DNA of 64,000 nt from positions 111,382,535-111,446,534 of the forward strand of contig NC_073305.1 of the NCBI RefSeq assembly GCF_027595985.1, in the 5' to 3' direction. Below the pieces are notes generated by a model, which worked only from the letters and a program-made list of their open reading frames with translations, was not told the origin of the DNA and did not search any database. This DNA comes from Sorex araneus. Lineage: Eukaryota > Chordata > Mammalia > Eulipotyphla > Soricidae. This document shows, in pieces, positions 1 through 11,238 of the stretch. A program made the position numbers and the translations under genes. The stretch's first letter is position 1, and the number at the start of each line of letters is the position of its first letter.

Positions 1-515
1 TGTAGGCATGGGGAATTATGGTTAGAGTATGCCTCCACCTTTCCTACCTGCCTCTGGTGGATACACTTCAGCTGCCAGATGTGTGGGAGCCACTGAGCTA
101 AGTGTCTCACAGAGGCCACATGGAAGGAGGGGAGCGCAGGACTCTCCCAACTATTTTTGTCTTCATCTTCTAGCCAATTGAGTGGCTAGCCTGTTCCTCA
201 TCATCTTTTGCAGGAGGGACCGGGCTTGGTTTATGGTTCCCTTGAACCCAGATCTCACTGTTTGCTGGCGGCACCTGTGGAGCTTCGGGCTGGGCAGTGA
301 GAGAGTCACCAGCTATGACAGACTTGCTGCCCCATTCCTGCCTTCTGGTTCCCCCATCAGTGAGGCCGGCAAAGGTTTCACAGTTATTCAGTTCCTGCTT
401 TAAGATTTTCTGCTTTTGTGGCTTAAAAAATTATTAACTGAACCATAAACCCTCATTCCTCCTGAATCAAATAATAACAAATGCTTATACTCATTTTTTA
501 TTGATATGTGCTCAG

Positions 516-650
516 TCATTTTTTTTTTGTTTGTTTTGAGGCCACACTCATCAGTGCTCAGGGCTTTCTGCTAGGGGTCACTCCAGGAGGTGCTCTGGAA
601 ACCATATGAGGTGCCAGGGATCGAACCCAGGACAGCGAAGTGCAAGGCAC
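516..650 (-). repeat. Old reverse SINE, head truncated
   Basis: The tail and middle of the same SINE type are readable in reverse (poly-T, GGCCACAC, CCAGGGATCGAACCCAGG). The tRNA-like A-box end is missing where the younger SINE follows. Confidence 0.75.
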
Positions 651-664
651 AAGAAAGCACATGG

Positions 665-821
665 GGGGCCGGAGCGATAGCACAGCGGGTAGGGTGTTTG
701 CCTTGCACGCGGCCGACCCGGGTTCGATCCCCGGCATCCCATATGGTCCCCCAAGCACTGCCAGGAGCAATTCCTGAGTGCAAAGCCAGGAGTAACCCCT
801 GAGCATCGCTAAAAAAGAAAA
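665..821 (+). repeat. Young tRNA-headed SINE with 14-bp target-site duplication
   Basis: This is a full-length SINE with an A box (TAGCACAGCGGGTAGG) and B box (GGTTCGATCCC). It is flanked by the direct repeat AAGAAAGCACATGG at 651-664 and 822-835. It inserted beside the truncated end of an older reverse SINE at about 516-650. Confidence 0.93.
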
Positions 822-1025
822 AAGAAAGCACATGGAATATATTAGAATACAATGTTATTTAGAATCTGATGAAAGACTATTGCTTCAGGATGTGAAATCC
901 TTAAATTGCTTTAATTCTTTAATCTTTTTCCCAGGACAATCTTTAATAAGAAAACTATTTGTTAAGGAATTTTATGGAAAGAAAAATGACTGAGAAGATT
1001 ATCATACACTTTCCTATAATATTAG

Positions 1026-1199
1026 TTTTTTCTTTCTTTTTGGGTTACACCCGGCGATGCACAGGGGTTATTCTTGGCTCATGCACTCAGGAATTACTCC
1101 TGGCAATGCTCAGGGGACCATATGGGATTCTGGGAATCGAACTCGTGTTGGCCATGTACAAGGCAAACACCCTCCCTGCTGTGCTATCACTCCAGCCCC
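1026..1199 (-). repeat. Reverse SINE with 10-bp target-site duplication
   Basis: Near-consensus copy in reverse, from TTTTTGGGTTACACCC to CACTCCAGCCCC. The direct repeat ATAATATTAG is at 1016-1025 and 1200-1209. Confidence 0.92.
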
Positions 1200-1619
1200 A
1201 TAATATTAGCTTTTGCAGCTTAACAACACAAAAATATTTTGGTGTTAGTTTGTCCTACATTTTCTTCTTATTTTAAGGATCAAAGAAGACAGGCCTGCTG
1301 CTATAATTTGGATGTTTTTATTTCCAGAGACTGTTATATATATTGAGTGGATTGCATTGTAAGAATAAGTATAGCTGAAAATTTTTCTCTAATTGTTGAC
1401 AGAAGCATGACATAGAACAAATGTATATTACCTACTGTTCTATTAAAGAAGAATTCATTTTAACATTCACATCTAGAAGAAAACAAAATTGTTCTGATGT
1501 AATGTATCTGATTAAAGGGTCTTGATGTCAGGAGGCTGACAGTATGTGAGACACATAAAAAACAACAATAACAAAAATAACCCTCAAAAAGCTCAGGAGA
1601 AAGAAAATAAAAATATCCT

Positions 1620-1765
1620 GGGTTGAGGAGTTAATACAGTGGGTAAGGTGCTTGTCTGAAGCTGACCCTAGCTAGAATTCCAAGCACACCATGTGATCTT
1701 AGGCCCGGCAAGGAGTAATCCCTGAGCACAGAACCAGGAGCATCTTGAGAGTGACCTAAAACCCC
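1620..1765 (+). repeat. Old diverged SINE
   Basis: The head and tail are diverged but readable (AATACAGTGGGTAAGGTGC, then CCTGAGCACAGAACCAGGAG). Confidence 0.65.
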
Positions 1766-1832
1766 TCATCCTCCCCAAAGAAAAGATTAAGTCAGTTATT
1801 TCACTCTGTACACTAGTACTTTTTAAAATTTT

Positions 1833-2007
1833 GGGTTTTTTTTGCTTTTTGGGTCACACCCAGCAATGCTCAGGGGTCACTCCTGGCTCTGCACTCAGGA
1901 ATTACCCCTGGCGGTGCTCAGGGGACCATATGGGATGCTGGGAATCGAACCCGGGTTGGCCGAGTGCAAGGCAAATGCCCTACCCACTGTGCTATAACTC
2001 CAGCCCC
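1833..2007 (-). repeat. Reverse SINE, near consensus
   Basis: Runs from GCTTTTTGGGTCACACCC to ACTCCAGCCCCC in reverse. The flanks share AAATTTT, a weak duplication. Confidence 0.9.
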
Positions 2008-2479
2008 CAAATTTTATGATTCTGACCTTTAGGTGTGTCTAGTTTTTTTGCTGAACAAAATTTACAGCTATTTAGATGCAGGCTTAGCATAGAATGATAA
2101 GGATGAGGCCACAACAGTTGTCTTCATTTGTTTTAGCTATGATGGATCATCCTCAATGACAATAACTCCATATTTAGTCATATCAAGTTTTTCTGTCTGA
2201 TTAAATTATGTTCTGTTCTTCAGAAGGGCTTCTCCTCTGAGAACATCTCATTACTATCATTGCTTATTTTCCTTTAATGCTCATTGAATCTCATTGCCTA
2301 TAGATGTGGACATATATCTAACATATACTTGGTAACAACAGAATGGAAACCAACTTCCCATCTCTTCCTCCACTTCCCCCCACTCCTCTTCTGTCTCCTG
2401 TCTCCTTTCTCCTCCCCTTTTCTTCCTTCCCTCTGCTCCATTCCTTTCCCCTTTCCTCTCCATCCCTCTTTCAGGCCCA

Positions 2480-2592
2480 TCTTCCTTCCTTCCTTCCTTC
2501 CTTCCTTCCTTCCTTCCTTCCTTCCTTCCTTCCTTCCTTCCTTCCTTCCTTCCTTCCTTCCTTCCTTCCTTCCTTCCTTCCTTCCTTCCTTT
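2480..2592. repeat. (TTCC)n microsatellite in a pyrimidine-rich tract
   Basis: About 27 tandem TTCC units lie in a longer C/T-only region (about 2350-2635). It creates artificial PSFL-repeat open frames. Confidence 0.97.
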
Positions 2593-3725
2593 TTTCCTTC
2601 TTCCCTTCTTTTCTATTTCTTTTTTCCTTTCTCATTCCTAAATTTTATGAGAGCCAGTTATATTTTAAACACAAAATTGTTGCCAAATGGTGACTAGCAA
2701 GGGAAAATATGGATGTGGAACATGAAGGTTAATATCTAGATAGAGTTGCCATGAAAGACCTTACTGAGAAGGAAAGGTTTGATTAGAGACGCAGAAGAAA
2801 CAAGAGGTGAAACTATAAGATATGCTCCAGGGCAACAGTGCAATTATTGAACATTTAATGGAAAATTTAATGAAAATGAGGAGGCCAGAATGTTAAAAAA
2901 TGTGTATAGGGCAGAATAGTAGGAAATAAAAGCCCAGTGATGAAGAAAGGGCATTAGGACCTTAGAGATCATGCTGAAACTTTGGATTTTTCTTGAGGTT
3001 ACTGGGAAGATTTGGGGAAAGTATCAGTAGGACCTTTGTGCAGTAATGTAAGGAAAGGGATGGGAGTGGAAACAGGGAAAATTCAGGGGCAGTTGCAATA
3101 GTGAGGCAGGAGTAATGTTGGTTTAGTGGTGGGAAGTACATAAATTCTGGACACTTTTATTTTGGAAGATAGAGAAATAGGGTTTATCAATAGGTTGGTA
3201 CAGAGCTAGAGGAAAATGCAATGCTAGTGATGTTTTGAAAATTTGTCACTGAGTAACTCACTGGACTAATTGCCATTCACTAAGTTGGGAAGGACTAGAG
3301 GACAAGCAGGAACATCAAAAGCTGATTTCTGGATTTGTTAAATTGAGATATAAAGGCGTCCAAAATATGTGCTGTGCAAGTGGGCGTTGAAGAGTTATTA
3401 GCATAGAAATGGTGCTTGACATCAAATATGATATCAAGACTGCATTGAAGAGTGTAGACTGAATACTGAAGAGTTCCAATGACTGAACCCTGGGAAACAT
3501 GAGCATGAGAAGTCATGGGGTGTTGAAGAGAGCAGCAAAGGAGCTTAAAGAAAAGTGAGAAGAAAAGTGGGTGACATACCACTTTGAAATCAGGTAAGAA
3601 AGGATGTAAAGGTTGAGACAGTGGTCTCTATCAAACGATTCTTAGGTTAGGTGACTTGAGAACTGAGACTTGATCATTAGGTATATAATGCAGAAGTTAT
3701 TGACAGTGATTTTTATAGTTTTGGT

Positions 3726-3890
3726 AAGGGGCCAGAGAGATAGTACAGAGGGTAGGGTGCCCGTATTGCACGCTGTCAATCCTGGCTTGCTGGCTTGATG
3801 CCCAGCACTGCCTATGCTCACCTAAGTACCATAAGGAGTGCTCTCTGAGCAGGGAGCCAGGAGTAAGCTCTGAGCCACATATGCCAGAAA
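3726..3890 (+). repeat. Old SINE
   Basis: Head GGGGCCAGAGAGATAGTACA and tail AGGGAGCCAGGAGTAAGCTC are readable, with many substitutions. Confidence 0.75.
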
Positions 3891-4351
3891 AAGATCATAC
3901 TGAAGTAGTGGTAGTAAATGGCTAATGAAGTTATTCATAGAAAAATGATAGGAAAGAAACTGAAGACAATATAAACATATTCTTCAAGACTTTGGCCATT
4001 AAACGGAAGAAGAGAAATGGGGCATTAATGAAGGTCTTTGTTGGGTTCTCAGGGTATTGTTAGAGAGGGAAACACAAGTCTTTTGAATTAGTGAGCAGTT
4101 GTTTTGTGTTGTAGCAGGTCACGATTGGCTGCATGTTGAGTGACTACAGGAACACTCTCTTACTTTAAGTCCTCAGGGGTGACCATCTGCAATACTTTTT
4201 CGTAAACCCATTTGCAAATAATTACAGACACACACTATGCTTACAAAATGAGTGAGCAAGAAGTTGAGTCTCAAACTCGAAAGCTCGAGATGGCTTGGAG
4301 TAAGATCTGCCATAAGAAGCAAAATAGAAACATATAGGAAATACTATTATT

Positions 4352-4515
4352 GATTTTTGTTTGTTTGTTTGTTTGTGGGTCACACCTGACCGTGTTTACT
4401 GTTTGCTCCTGGCTCTGCTCTCAGGGATCGTTCCTGGCAGGGCTCAGGGGACCATGTGGGATTCTGAGGATCAAACCCAGATTGTCTTTACCTGCTGTAC
4501 TATTGCTCCAACATC
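4352..4515 (-). repeat. Old reverse SINE with TTTG-rich tail
   Basis: A (TTTG)n tail is followed by GGGTCACACCTGACC and the body in reverse, ending CTATTGCTCCAACATC. Confidence 0.8.
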
Positions 4516-6439
4516 TCACCATCAAATTCTTGACAGACATGCATACCACAAAGCTGATCCTAATACTTTTAAAGGCAGAAACAGGTTAGGGATAATGTCC
4601 TGTATCTATCTATCCTCTATCAGGCTTTGGTGTCCTCTGCTCTCTCCTTTAAATTAAATATTAGCCCTTGGAATTTATACAACCAAGAGGCAAAAACTCC
4701 ACAGTTTATTCGTAGAAGGCAGAGGGGAGGGAGAGAGGGAGAGAATAGTTCCTTGAGCCCCACTCTGAAGTGGACAGAGTAATGCATGCAGAAGAAGCAC
4801 GTACTTGTGAAGAGCTAGCAGCTGTCAGCATTCAGCTCTTTCGTTTCCTTCCATTTATAAAAGGTTCCGTTAAAGGGGAGCTATGTTATGTTATGACACA
4901 TGCTATCCAGAATTACCCTGGACAATTTTTTGCTCAGTTTGGCTTCTACTGTAAAGATTTAACAGTATCTAATAATAAGTGGCTGCTCAGGTCTGTAGAG
5001 CCTTTTCGAAAGGTTTCTGCTGGCTTTCTTCACCAATTTGCTTCCTGGGAACTGCTCTGTGTAAATCTCTCTTGTTCCTTTTTCCCAGCAAAGAATGCTT
5101 TGACTTCTGAATTTTCCTGTGCCCTTTTTACTGCAATGCCCATACTTTGAAACTTGGCATTACATATAATGTCTCAAGAGAGTTTGAATATTTCTGGGAT
5201 AAGATGGAGGCTCTGGTGTCCTCTGAAAGGGCCGCAGGGGTCGAGGTCGTGTGAAAGATGAGGGAGAGGAAAATAAGTGGAAGTAATTTGAGGCAGCAAA
5301 AGTGTGCTCAAAGGGAATGTAAATAAGCAGAGCGATTTGAAGCATTTTGTTTTGGAAAATGTTGATGCAATAACATTAAAAGGTATTTGGAAGTACAATT
5401 GAATCGTGGGGGTACTCGCAAATTCTAAACATGGTCCTTCTTCTTACTCTGATTGTCCAGCAGTAGCTTGTTTGAGGAGTGTACCGTTTGGGGCCCCATT
5501 ATATTGTTGCTCTCTGAGCAGCTGCCTGTGATGCTGGCTGGTGGAAAGAGAAACCGGCTGGGCCCAGGCATCCCTCCTTTACCTCAGCCAGATGAATCAG
5601 AGAAGTGGAGGACTTACGGCATCCAAACACTATGTGTAGGGAAAGCTCCCCATACAAGAACTCCACCTAGTAAATGGATTGGGAAAATGCAAAGCAACAC
5701 ATATTGTTTCAGTTCTCAACTGAAGGCTGGGATGAAATGCTGGGATGCCATTTTAGAATTTGCTTTTGTTATTTAGGACGTTGATGAGCTACAGTGTGCT
5801 GACCTGTCTTTCATATATACTGTGGTGCTTTTCACTATGTGCCCCCAGAATTGAGATATTTTCATTATATACTTGTTATTCTTATATAGCATCTGTTTTT
5901 TGGATACTTGTCATTATGTATTTCTTAGGCTTCGTTTTGACTATTATTATAAGGTAATGTCTTTCGGTGGGACAAGTACCTCATGAAAGGTTTGTTAGTT
6001 TTGCATCCAGAGTGCTATGCTGGATATACATTGTTGAGTAACTGTTGTTAACTTCTAGGTAATAGTCTTGTGTAGAATATAAGTATGAAATATGCAGAGT
6101 AAATTGTTTGTCTGGTTTCTTCACGTTAGAAAAAGTACTACATATTCATAATTTAATTAGAATAATGCTTTGCATTTAAACACATTTATTTCACTTAAAA
6201 ATTGCTAATCCTCATTGTATTCCCACAGAAATAAACTTTTTGGGATAGATAAGAAATGTAGCCTAATTAAAGTCTGTATCATTTCTTAGATTTGAGAGCC
6301 TATTGTGAATATGCCAGGTTCTGTAGAAAACACAATTTTACCCTGTCCCAAAGGCATTCACTCATGACTGTCACTCAAGTCAGAATCAAATGGAGAAATG
6401 GAGACAAGATGACCATGGGCAGCTGGAGGAGAGCACCCT

Positions 6440-6545
6440 GTTGGAGGCCTGGCACCTCATATGATCCTTTGAGTACTGCTAGAAGTGATCCCTGAGCACA
6501 GAGCCAGGAGTAAATCCTGAGCACTGCAGGTTGTGGCCCAACAAA
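6440..6545 (+). repeat. Partial old SINE (body and tail only)
   Basis: The B-box side onward is readable (GCACCTCATATGATCC, CCTGAGCACAGAGCCAGGAG). The A-box end is lost. Confidence 0.6.
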
Positions 6546-6814
6546 CATCCCTTCACCTACCCACCCCGAAATCATGAGGTTCCAAGGAGGGATAGAGTAC
6601 GTCTGGGGAAATTAATCCAGGCTTTGAGACAATAGTGGTGTATGTAATGAGCTTTGAAAGACAGACAGATTTTCATTAGTTCTTGGTTGAGAAAAGTTGT
6701 TCCATCTAGCTAAAAATAAAGCATTAGAATTAGGAGGCTGTGTTTAGGAATTAAAGTAAATAGGGACATAAGTTTTCCTAGCCTATCTGGAAATATGAGT
6801 TTCATTATTTATTT

Positions 6815-6932
6815 ATTTTATTTTGGAGGGAGCGTTGGGTGGTGCGGGGGAACCATGCACACGCCTCAGATTGAACCACAGTTAGCCACATACAAGGCAA
6901 TTGCTTTAACTCCTGTCCTATCTCTCTAGCCA
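6815..6932 (-). repeat. Partial old reverse SINE
   Basis: Ends ACAAGGCAATTGC and CTATCTCTCTAGCC in reverse; strongly diverged. Confidence 0.55.
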
Positions 6933-7129
6933 TGAAAACATTGGTTTTAAAACAAGGGTAAATAGTGGAAAATGACAATGATTTAATAGTAGTAGGCACC
7001 TAATGTGGGTTACTCTACTCTTGGATACCATATCTTCTATAAAGTGCTGTGTGTATGGATTCATTTCTTAATCTGTTAAAGGTCAGTTTTATTTTTTTTT
7101 CAACCTAATTTCATTCAAGCTTTAGTCGT

Positions 7130-7276
7130 TTCTTCTTAATCACACCAGCAGTGCTCTGGCGGTGTTCGGGGGAGAGGGCAGTGCTGTGGGCTACTCCTGC
7201 TGTGCTCATGAGATGCAATTCAGGACCCCCCCCCTCAGAGCATGAATTCCAGCCCTTTGAACTGTATCCCCAGCCA
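7130..7276 (-). repeat. Possible very old reverse SINE
   Basis: CACACCAGCAGTGCTCTGG and the ending CCCCAGCC resemble the reverse SINE. The middle is too diverged to align by eye. Confidence 0.4.
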
Positions 7277-7603
7277 CTGACCTATTTTAGCTGAGCAATT
7301 TTTACTAACAGAGCAGTATTATCAAAGCTATGATAAGGCAGGTTACACAGTGACAGAAGACAAGGAGAGTGAGTGCTCGGAGGCCTTTTGTATGTTCGCT
7401 GCAAGAAATAATGAGCACCTGAGATATTCAGTGGGAACATAAGTGAAAATATAATCTTCTGATCCATAGACAGATGTGTTATGCATTGTGCCACTGGCCC
7501 ACACAGTGAAAATATAAAACTGGGCTGGTTTGAATTAGAATATGTTTTAAACTTTTTATTGTAGTTTCTGTTAAAATATTTTGTTTTTCAACTTTAGTGG
7601 TAT

Positions 7604-7773
7604 TTTTTTTTCTTTTTGGGTCACACCCGGTGACACACAGGGGTTACTCCTGGCTCTGCACTCAGGAATTACTCCTGGCGGTGCTCAGGGGGCCACATGG
7701 GATGCTGGGAATCGAACGTGGGTCGGCCGAGTGCAAGGCAAACGCCCTACTCGCTGTGCTATTGCTTCAGCCC
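7604..7773 (-). repeat. Young reverse SINE with 12-bp target-site duplication
   Basis: Near-consensus reverse copy flanked by CTTTAGTGGTAT at 7592-7603 and 7774-7785. Confidence 0.93.
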
Positions 7774-8057
7774 CTTTAGTGGTATCTTGAGGTAATAACT
7801 GGTCTACATTCTTTCCTGGGATCCTTCACGGGGAGATAAAAACCAAAAGTAAGGCCATTCTGCCATAGGAGACAAAAACCTCAAAGTGACAATTACTTCA
7901 CTCTTCCTCATTCCCTCCATCTCAGTGTTCCCAGTTGACTGATGGGTCAAGTGTATCTTCATCAAATTGTTTCACATACTAAGCAAACTCAGATTCCTTC
8001 AACGTTCAAGTTTTAAGCTGTGGTGAAGTATTAACCCCAGTATTAACTGTTTTGCAG

Positions 8058-8157
8058 ATTCCATTGTGATTGGATTTTGGGTTGGTCTTGCAGTCTTTGT
8101 GATTTTCATGTTCTTTGTGCTGACCTTGCTGACCAAGACAGGAGCCCCTCACCAAGA
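8058..8157 (+). CDS. MRAP2: MRAP2 coding exon with the transmembrane segment (partial gene)
   Basis: This 100-bp exon encodes the single membrane span of melanocortin receptor accessory protein 2, a small dual-topology protein that pairs with melanocortin receptors such as MC4R and changes their trafficking and signalling. It follows an acceptor reading TTTTGCAG and ends at the donor GA|GTAAGT. The frame gives SIVIGFWVGLAVFVIF and then MFFVLTLLTKTGAPHQ, a hydrophobic helix followed by a short polar end, as in known MRAP2. By alignment from memory it covers about residues 44-75 of a 205-residue protein, with split codons at both ends. The dangling GA joins the first base of the next exon (13168) to make an Asp codon. 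The exon carrying the start codon was not found in the 8 kb upstream. Identity is near certain. Confidence 0.95.
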
Positions 8158-8544
8158 GTAAGTTTGTACTATTCTAAATGTCTGTGCAGTGCGTGTGGGG
8201 AATGAAGAAGCAGAAATTGTAGAGCATGCGGGTCTGTGGTTGCTTTCAGTGGCTGGAGAAAGGGGGCAGGTCATGGATTTGCTGCCAGGAGAGAAGATGC
8301 CATCTACCGTCCTCCTGGCACTCTGTCTCTTGCTCTGCAACCCCTTTATAAGAGGGCCCCGGAGATGCCAGGTCCCCGGGAACCTGGATGTAGCCTTGAT
8401 TTTTATAGCAGAATATCTTAAAGTAGGGTGCATTTTCTCCCTGCAATAAAGGATTTAGGGGATTACTTGGGCACATTAAAAAATCAGTAAAGTAGGAGGA
8501 ACACTAGGTTTGTTTGTTTATTTATTTATTTATTTTTAATGCTT

Positions 8545-8685
8545 AAGAAGGGGCTGAAGAAATAGTATAGAAGGCAAGGCATTTATCTTGCATGCAGCTG
8601 ACTTGAGTTTGATTTCCAGAAACACAAAATAGCCTACAAGGATTCCCTGGAGTGAACCCTGAGTTCAGAGCAAACAAACAAAAGT
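8545..8685 (+). repeat. Old SINE
   Basis: GGGGCTGAAGAAATAGTATA, then TTGCATGCAGCTGACTTGAG, then a short tail, preceded by a (TTTA)n run at 8511-8538. Confidence 0.7.
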
Positions 8686-9384
8686 ATTGAGGTGATACTG
8701 CAGTATGACATATTCATTAATCCAAGGTCAAGGTGCTTGCAACTCAAAGGCCAAAGAAGATGGGAAACTTGTTCCCCTTCTGCGTCAAATCTTACTCTTG
8801 GATTGGGGCTGGTTAGGAGTTTATAAAGGGTTAGTGAAGGAACTAAACAAAAGAAGAGAAGTCTGGTAAGGAAGAAAGGACCTACGCATGCAGCATCCTG
8901 TTGATGTGATTGGTTTGATGAAGTTATGAGGCATGTCAATTTTGGTAAAATGTAAGATGATGCACTTTGTGACATTGCCTTTCAGTGGTTCACTGAATGC
9001 CATAAACATAAGAGAACTATTCTTTGTTTTTTTCCTCTTGCCCATGATTGGTTCAGTTTAACAGTAAATGCATAGTTTAGAGAACCATTTCTTTTGTTTG
9101 TTCTTTTGGGGCCCTATATAAAAGCTTATTTATGGTTATGTACTCCCTTTAGGTGACTATAACTTGTCTTATAGTATAAAGTTTTATTTTGTTTGAAATT
9201 TATTTTATTTATTCCTTTTGATTCTTTATATACTACTTACAAATGAAATCATTCAGTGTCTCTCTTTCTGACATATTTCAGCTTGTGGTTTCATTTATTA
9301 TTCTGAAAATGGGATTTAATCCATTTTAAAGAGGATTTAATCTTTTTGTGCATGGATTCATTAGTATCTTATATACTGCATCTT

Positions 9385-9920
9385 TTCTTTTAAATTTAAA
9401 TTTTATTGAATCACCGTGAAAAACATTACAAAGCTTTCAGGTTTAAGTCTCAGTCATATAATGATCAGACCCTGATCCCTTCACCAGTGCACATGTTCCA
9501 CCACCAAGAACCCCAATATACCCCCCTCCCACACCCACCCCGCCACCTGAGTGGCTAATGATCTTCACTTTATTCTCTCTGTATTTTGAATACATTCAAT
9601 ATTTCAAGAGAGAACTCACTATTATTATTTGGAATTTTCCCACAACAATCAAAGCTGCTGAAAAGGCATCATTTGATAATTTGTTTTCCATTGCTGAGAA
9701 TGAAGATTATTTGAGCTTACTCGGCTGCGATAGCGGCCACGCGGTTTTGAATTTCTGATATTTTAGCTCAGTTCACAGTCTAGATGCATTTCTATAAGAA
9801 GCTGCTGGGTGCCAAAATGGGTTAGTAGACCTCCTGGATCATAGTCTTTAAGGCGCAGAGGGGCTGTTTCGTGCTTGGCTGCTCCGGATCTCATCTGGAC
9901 CTGCATCTTTACCTAATCAT
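9385..9920 (-). mobile_element. L1 3' end fragment, reverse
   Basis: A T-rich start and TTTTATTGAATCACCGTG mark an L1 3' terminus in reverse. The following sequence matches, in reverse complement, the distinctive L1 3' UTR at about 59340-59690, including CAGCAATGGAAAACAAATCA. No coding sequence. Confidence 0.75.
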
Positions 9921-10224
9921 TTGTCTATGGGTAGGTAGGCTGATTCCAACTGCATTAAATATGAAGGTGCACATACTCCTTTGAAGTATTGTCTTATATT
10001 CTTTAGGTAACTAAACAGAAGTGGAATAAATGAATCATGTGGTATTTCTATTTTAATTCCTTTGAAACATCTGCACTCTGCTTGCCATAATGATTCACAA
10101 TTTGCATTCCTACAATCAGTATATAGGAGGGTTCTTTTCTTTCCACATTCCCTCTAATATTTGCTTTCTTGTCTTTTGAATAATATCAATTCTCATGGGT
10201 ATGAAGTTATTGTTTTTGAATTTG

Positions 10225-10340
10225 CAATTCCACATCCTACTGGCTGTGCTCAGGGGACCACATGTGGTTCCAGGGATCAATCCAGGGTGGCTACATGCAA
10301 GGCAAGCACCCTCCCTGTTGTACTATCTCTCAGAGCCCCC
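10225..10340 (-). repeat. Partial old reverse SINE
   Basis: Reads GCTCAGGGGACCACATGTGG to CTCTCAGAGCCCC in reverse; the tail is missing. Confidence 0.65.
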
Positions 10341-11188
10341 AGGTCTATTTGATCAAGCTTAGAGTCACCAAGGGGTGGAAAGAAAAATCTTGACTATACG
10401 CTGTGCTGCTGCCTTCAAAATTCAACCTCTTGTGTTACTCTGATGGGAGAGGAGAATGAATGGAAATTTTACACCTGCCCCTTTCTTAAGCCAAATCCCC
10501 TTGTTTCACAGCACAGTGATCAGAATCCACCACACTTCGTCTTTCAGGATGGGGAAGAGTAATCTTCCATGCACTCTTGAAGGAGAAGGAAGAGAAGAAA
10601 ATAAGATATTAGTGAAAACTAGTGAAGTATACTGCAGAGGGAGAGAGACTGCTATTAAGCTGACATCACTCTTCTTAAAAGCTGTTATGTTCAAGAAGCA
10701 GATTTAATGGAGATTATTTTTTCCCATTGAGTATTTGCTACCGTGTGTGGGAAAAACTGTGTTACTCAGATCCCTTATGGAAAATGAAGATAAAAGAATC
10801 ATTACCCTTGTTTTCTCAACTAAGGAGCCATTTGCTATGTATAATGCCTTATAAAAGCACTATAGTTCCATTATCATAAATATGTCACAGGGAGAAAAAG
10901 AGAGTGGTGAGAAGAGCTTAGATCACAATTGTATATTGCATATTTAGAGTTCTAAAAATATTAGCAAGCCTCAACATAATATACTCCAAATACCCTTGTT
11001 TTTGTATTTATTCTAAGATATCCTTGCCCAGATGAGTAAGTTTTGCACTTAGGAGTGATTACAGGATTGCACTTTATCTTACAAAAATAGAAATTATGTT
11101 TGAATTTAAATATACCTAAATCTGGCACCACTTAAATGATGGGAACTTTGAAAATAAAATCTAATAGAAGGAAAATGACAGTGTTCAG

Positions 11189-11191
<3 letters not shown>

Positions 11192-11234
<43 letters not shown>
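11192..11234. repeat. (TC)n microsatellite
   Basis: About 21 TC units lie directly against a partial reverse SINE (about 11245-11332: CCAGGGATCAAACCCC to CCTGACCCC). Confidence 0.95.

Positions 11235-11238
<4 letters not shown>

Larger units (their letters stand above)
1..8057 (+). other. Inferred MRAP2 intron, repeat-rich, with unexplained unique stretches
   Basis: Apart from the repeats listed separately I see no exon here. The MRAP2 exon for residues 1-43 was looked for and not found. Unique stretches without recognisable content are about 1-515, 2010-2340, 2640-3720, 3900-4340, 4520-6430, 7280-7590 and 7790-8057. The stretch 4650-5780 holds a 126-codon open frame (4770-5150) and a 107-codon one (5453-5776), neither resembling a family I know. 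Confidence 0.5.

Noticed and set aside
665-760. tRNA gene from A and B boxes
   Set aside because: The boxes belong to the SINE head; the element is repeated dozens of times with target duplications and does not fold as a full tRNA.
2284-2697. Open frames with PSFL repeats
   Set aside because: They are translations of the (TTCC)n microsatellite.
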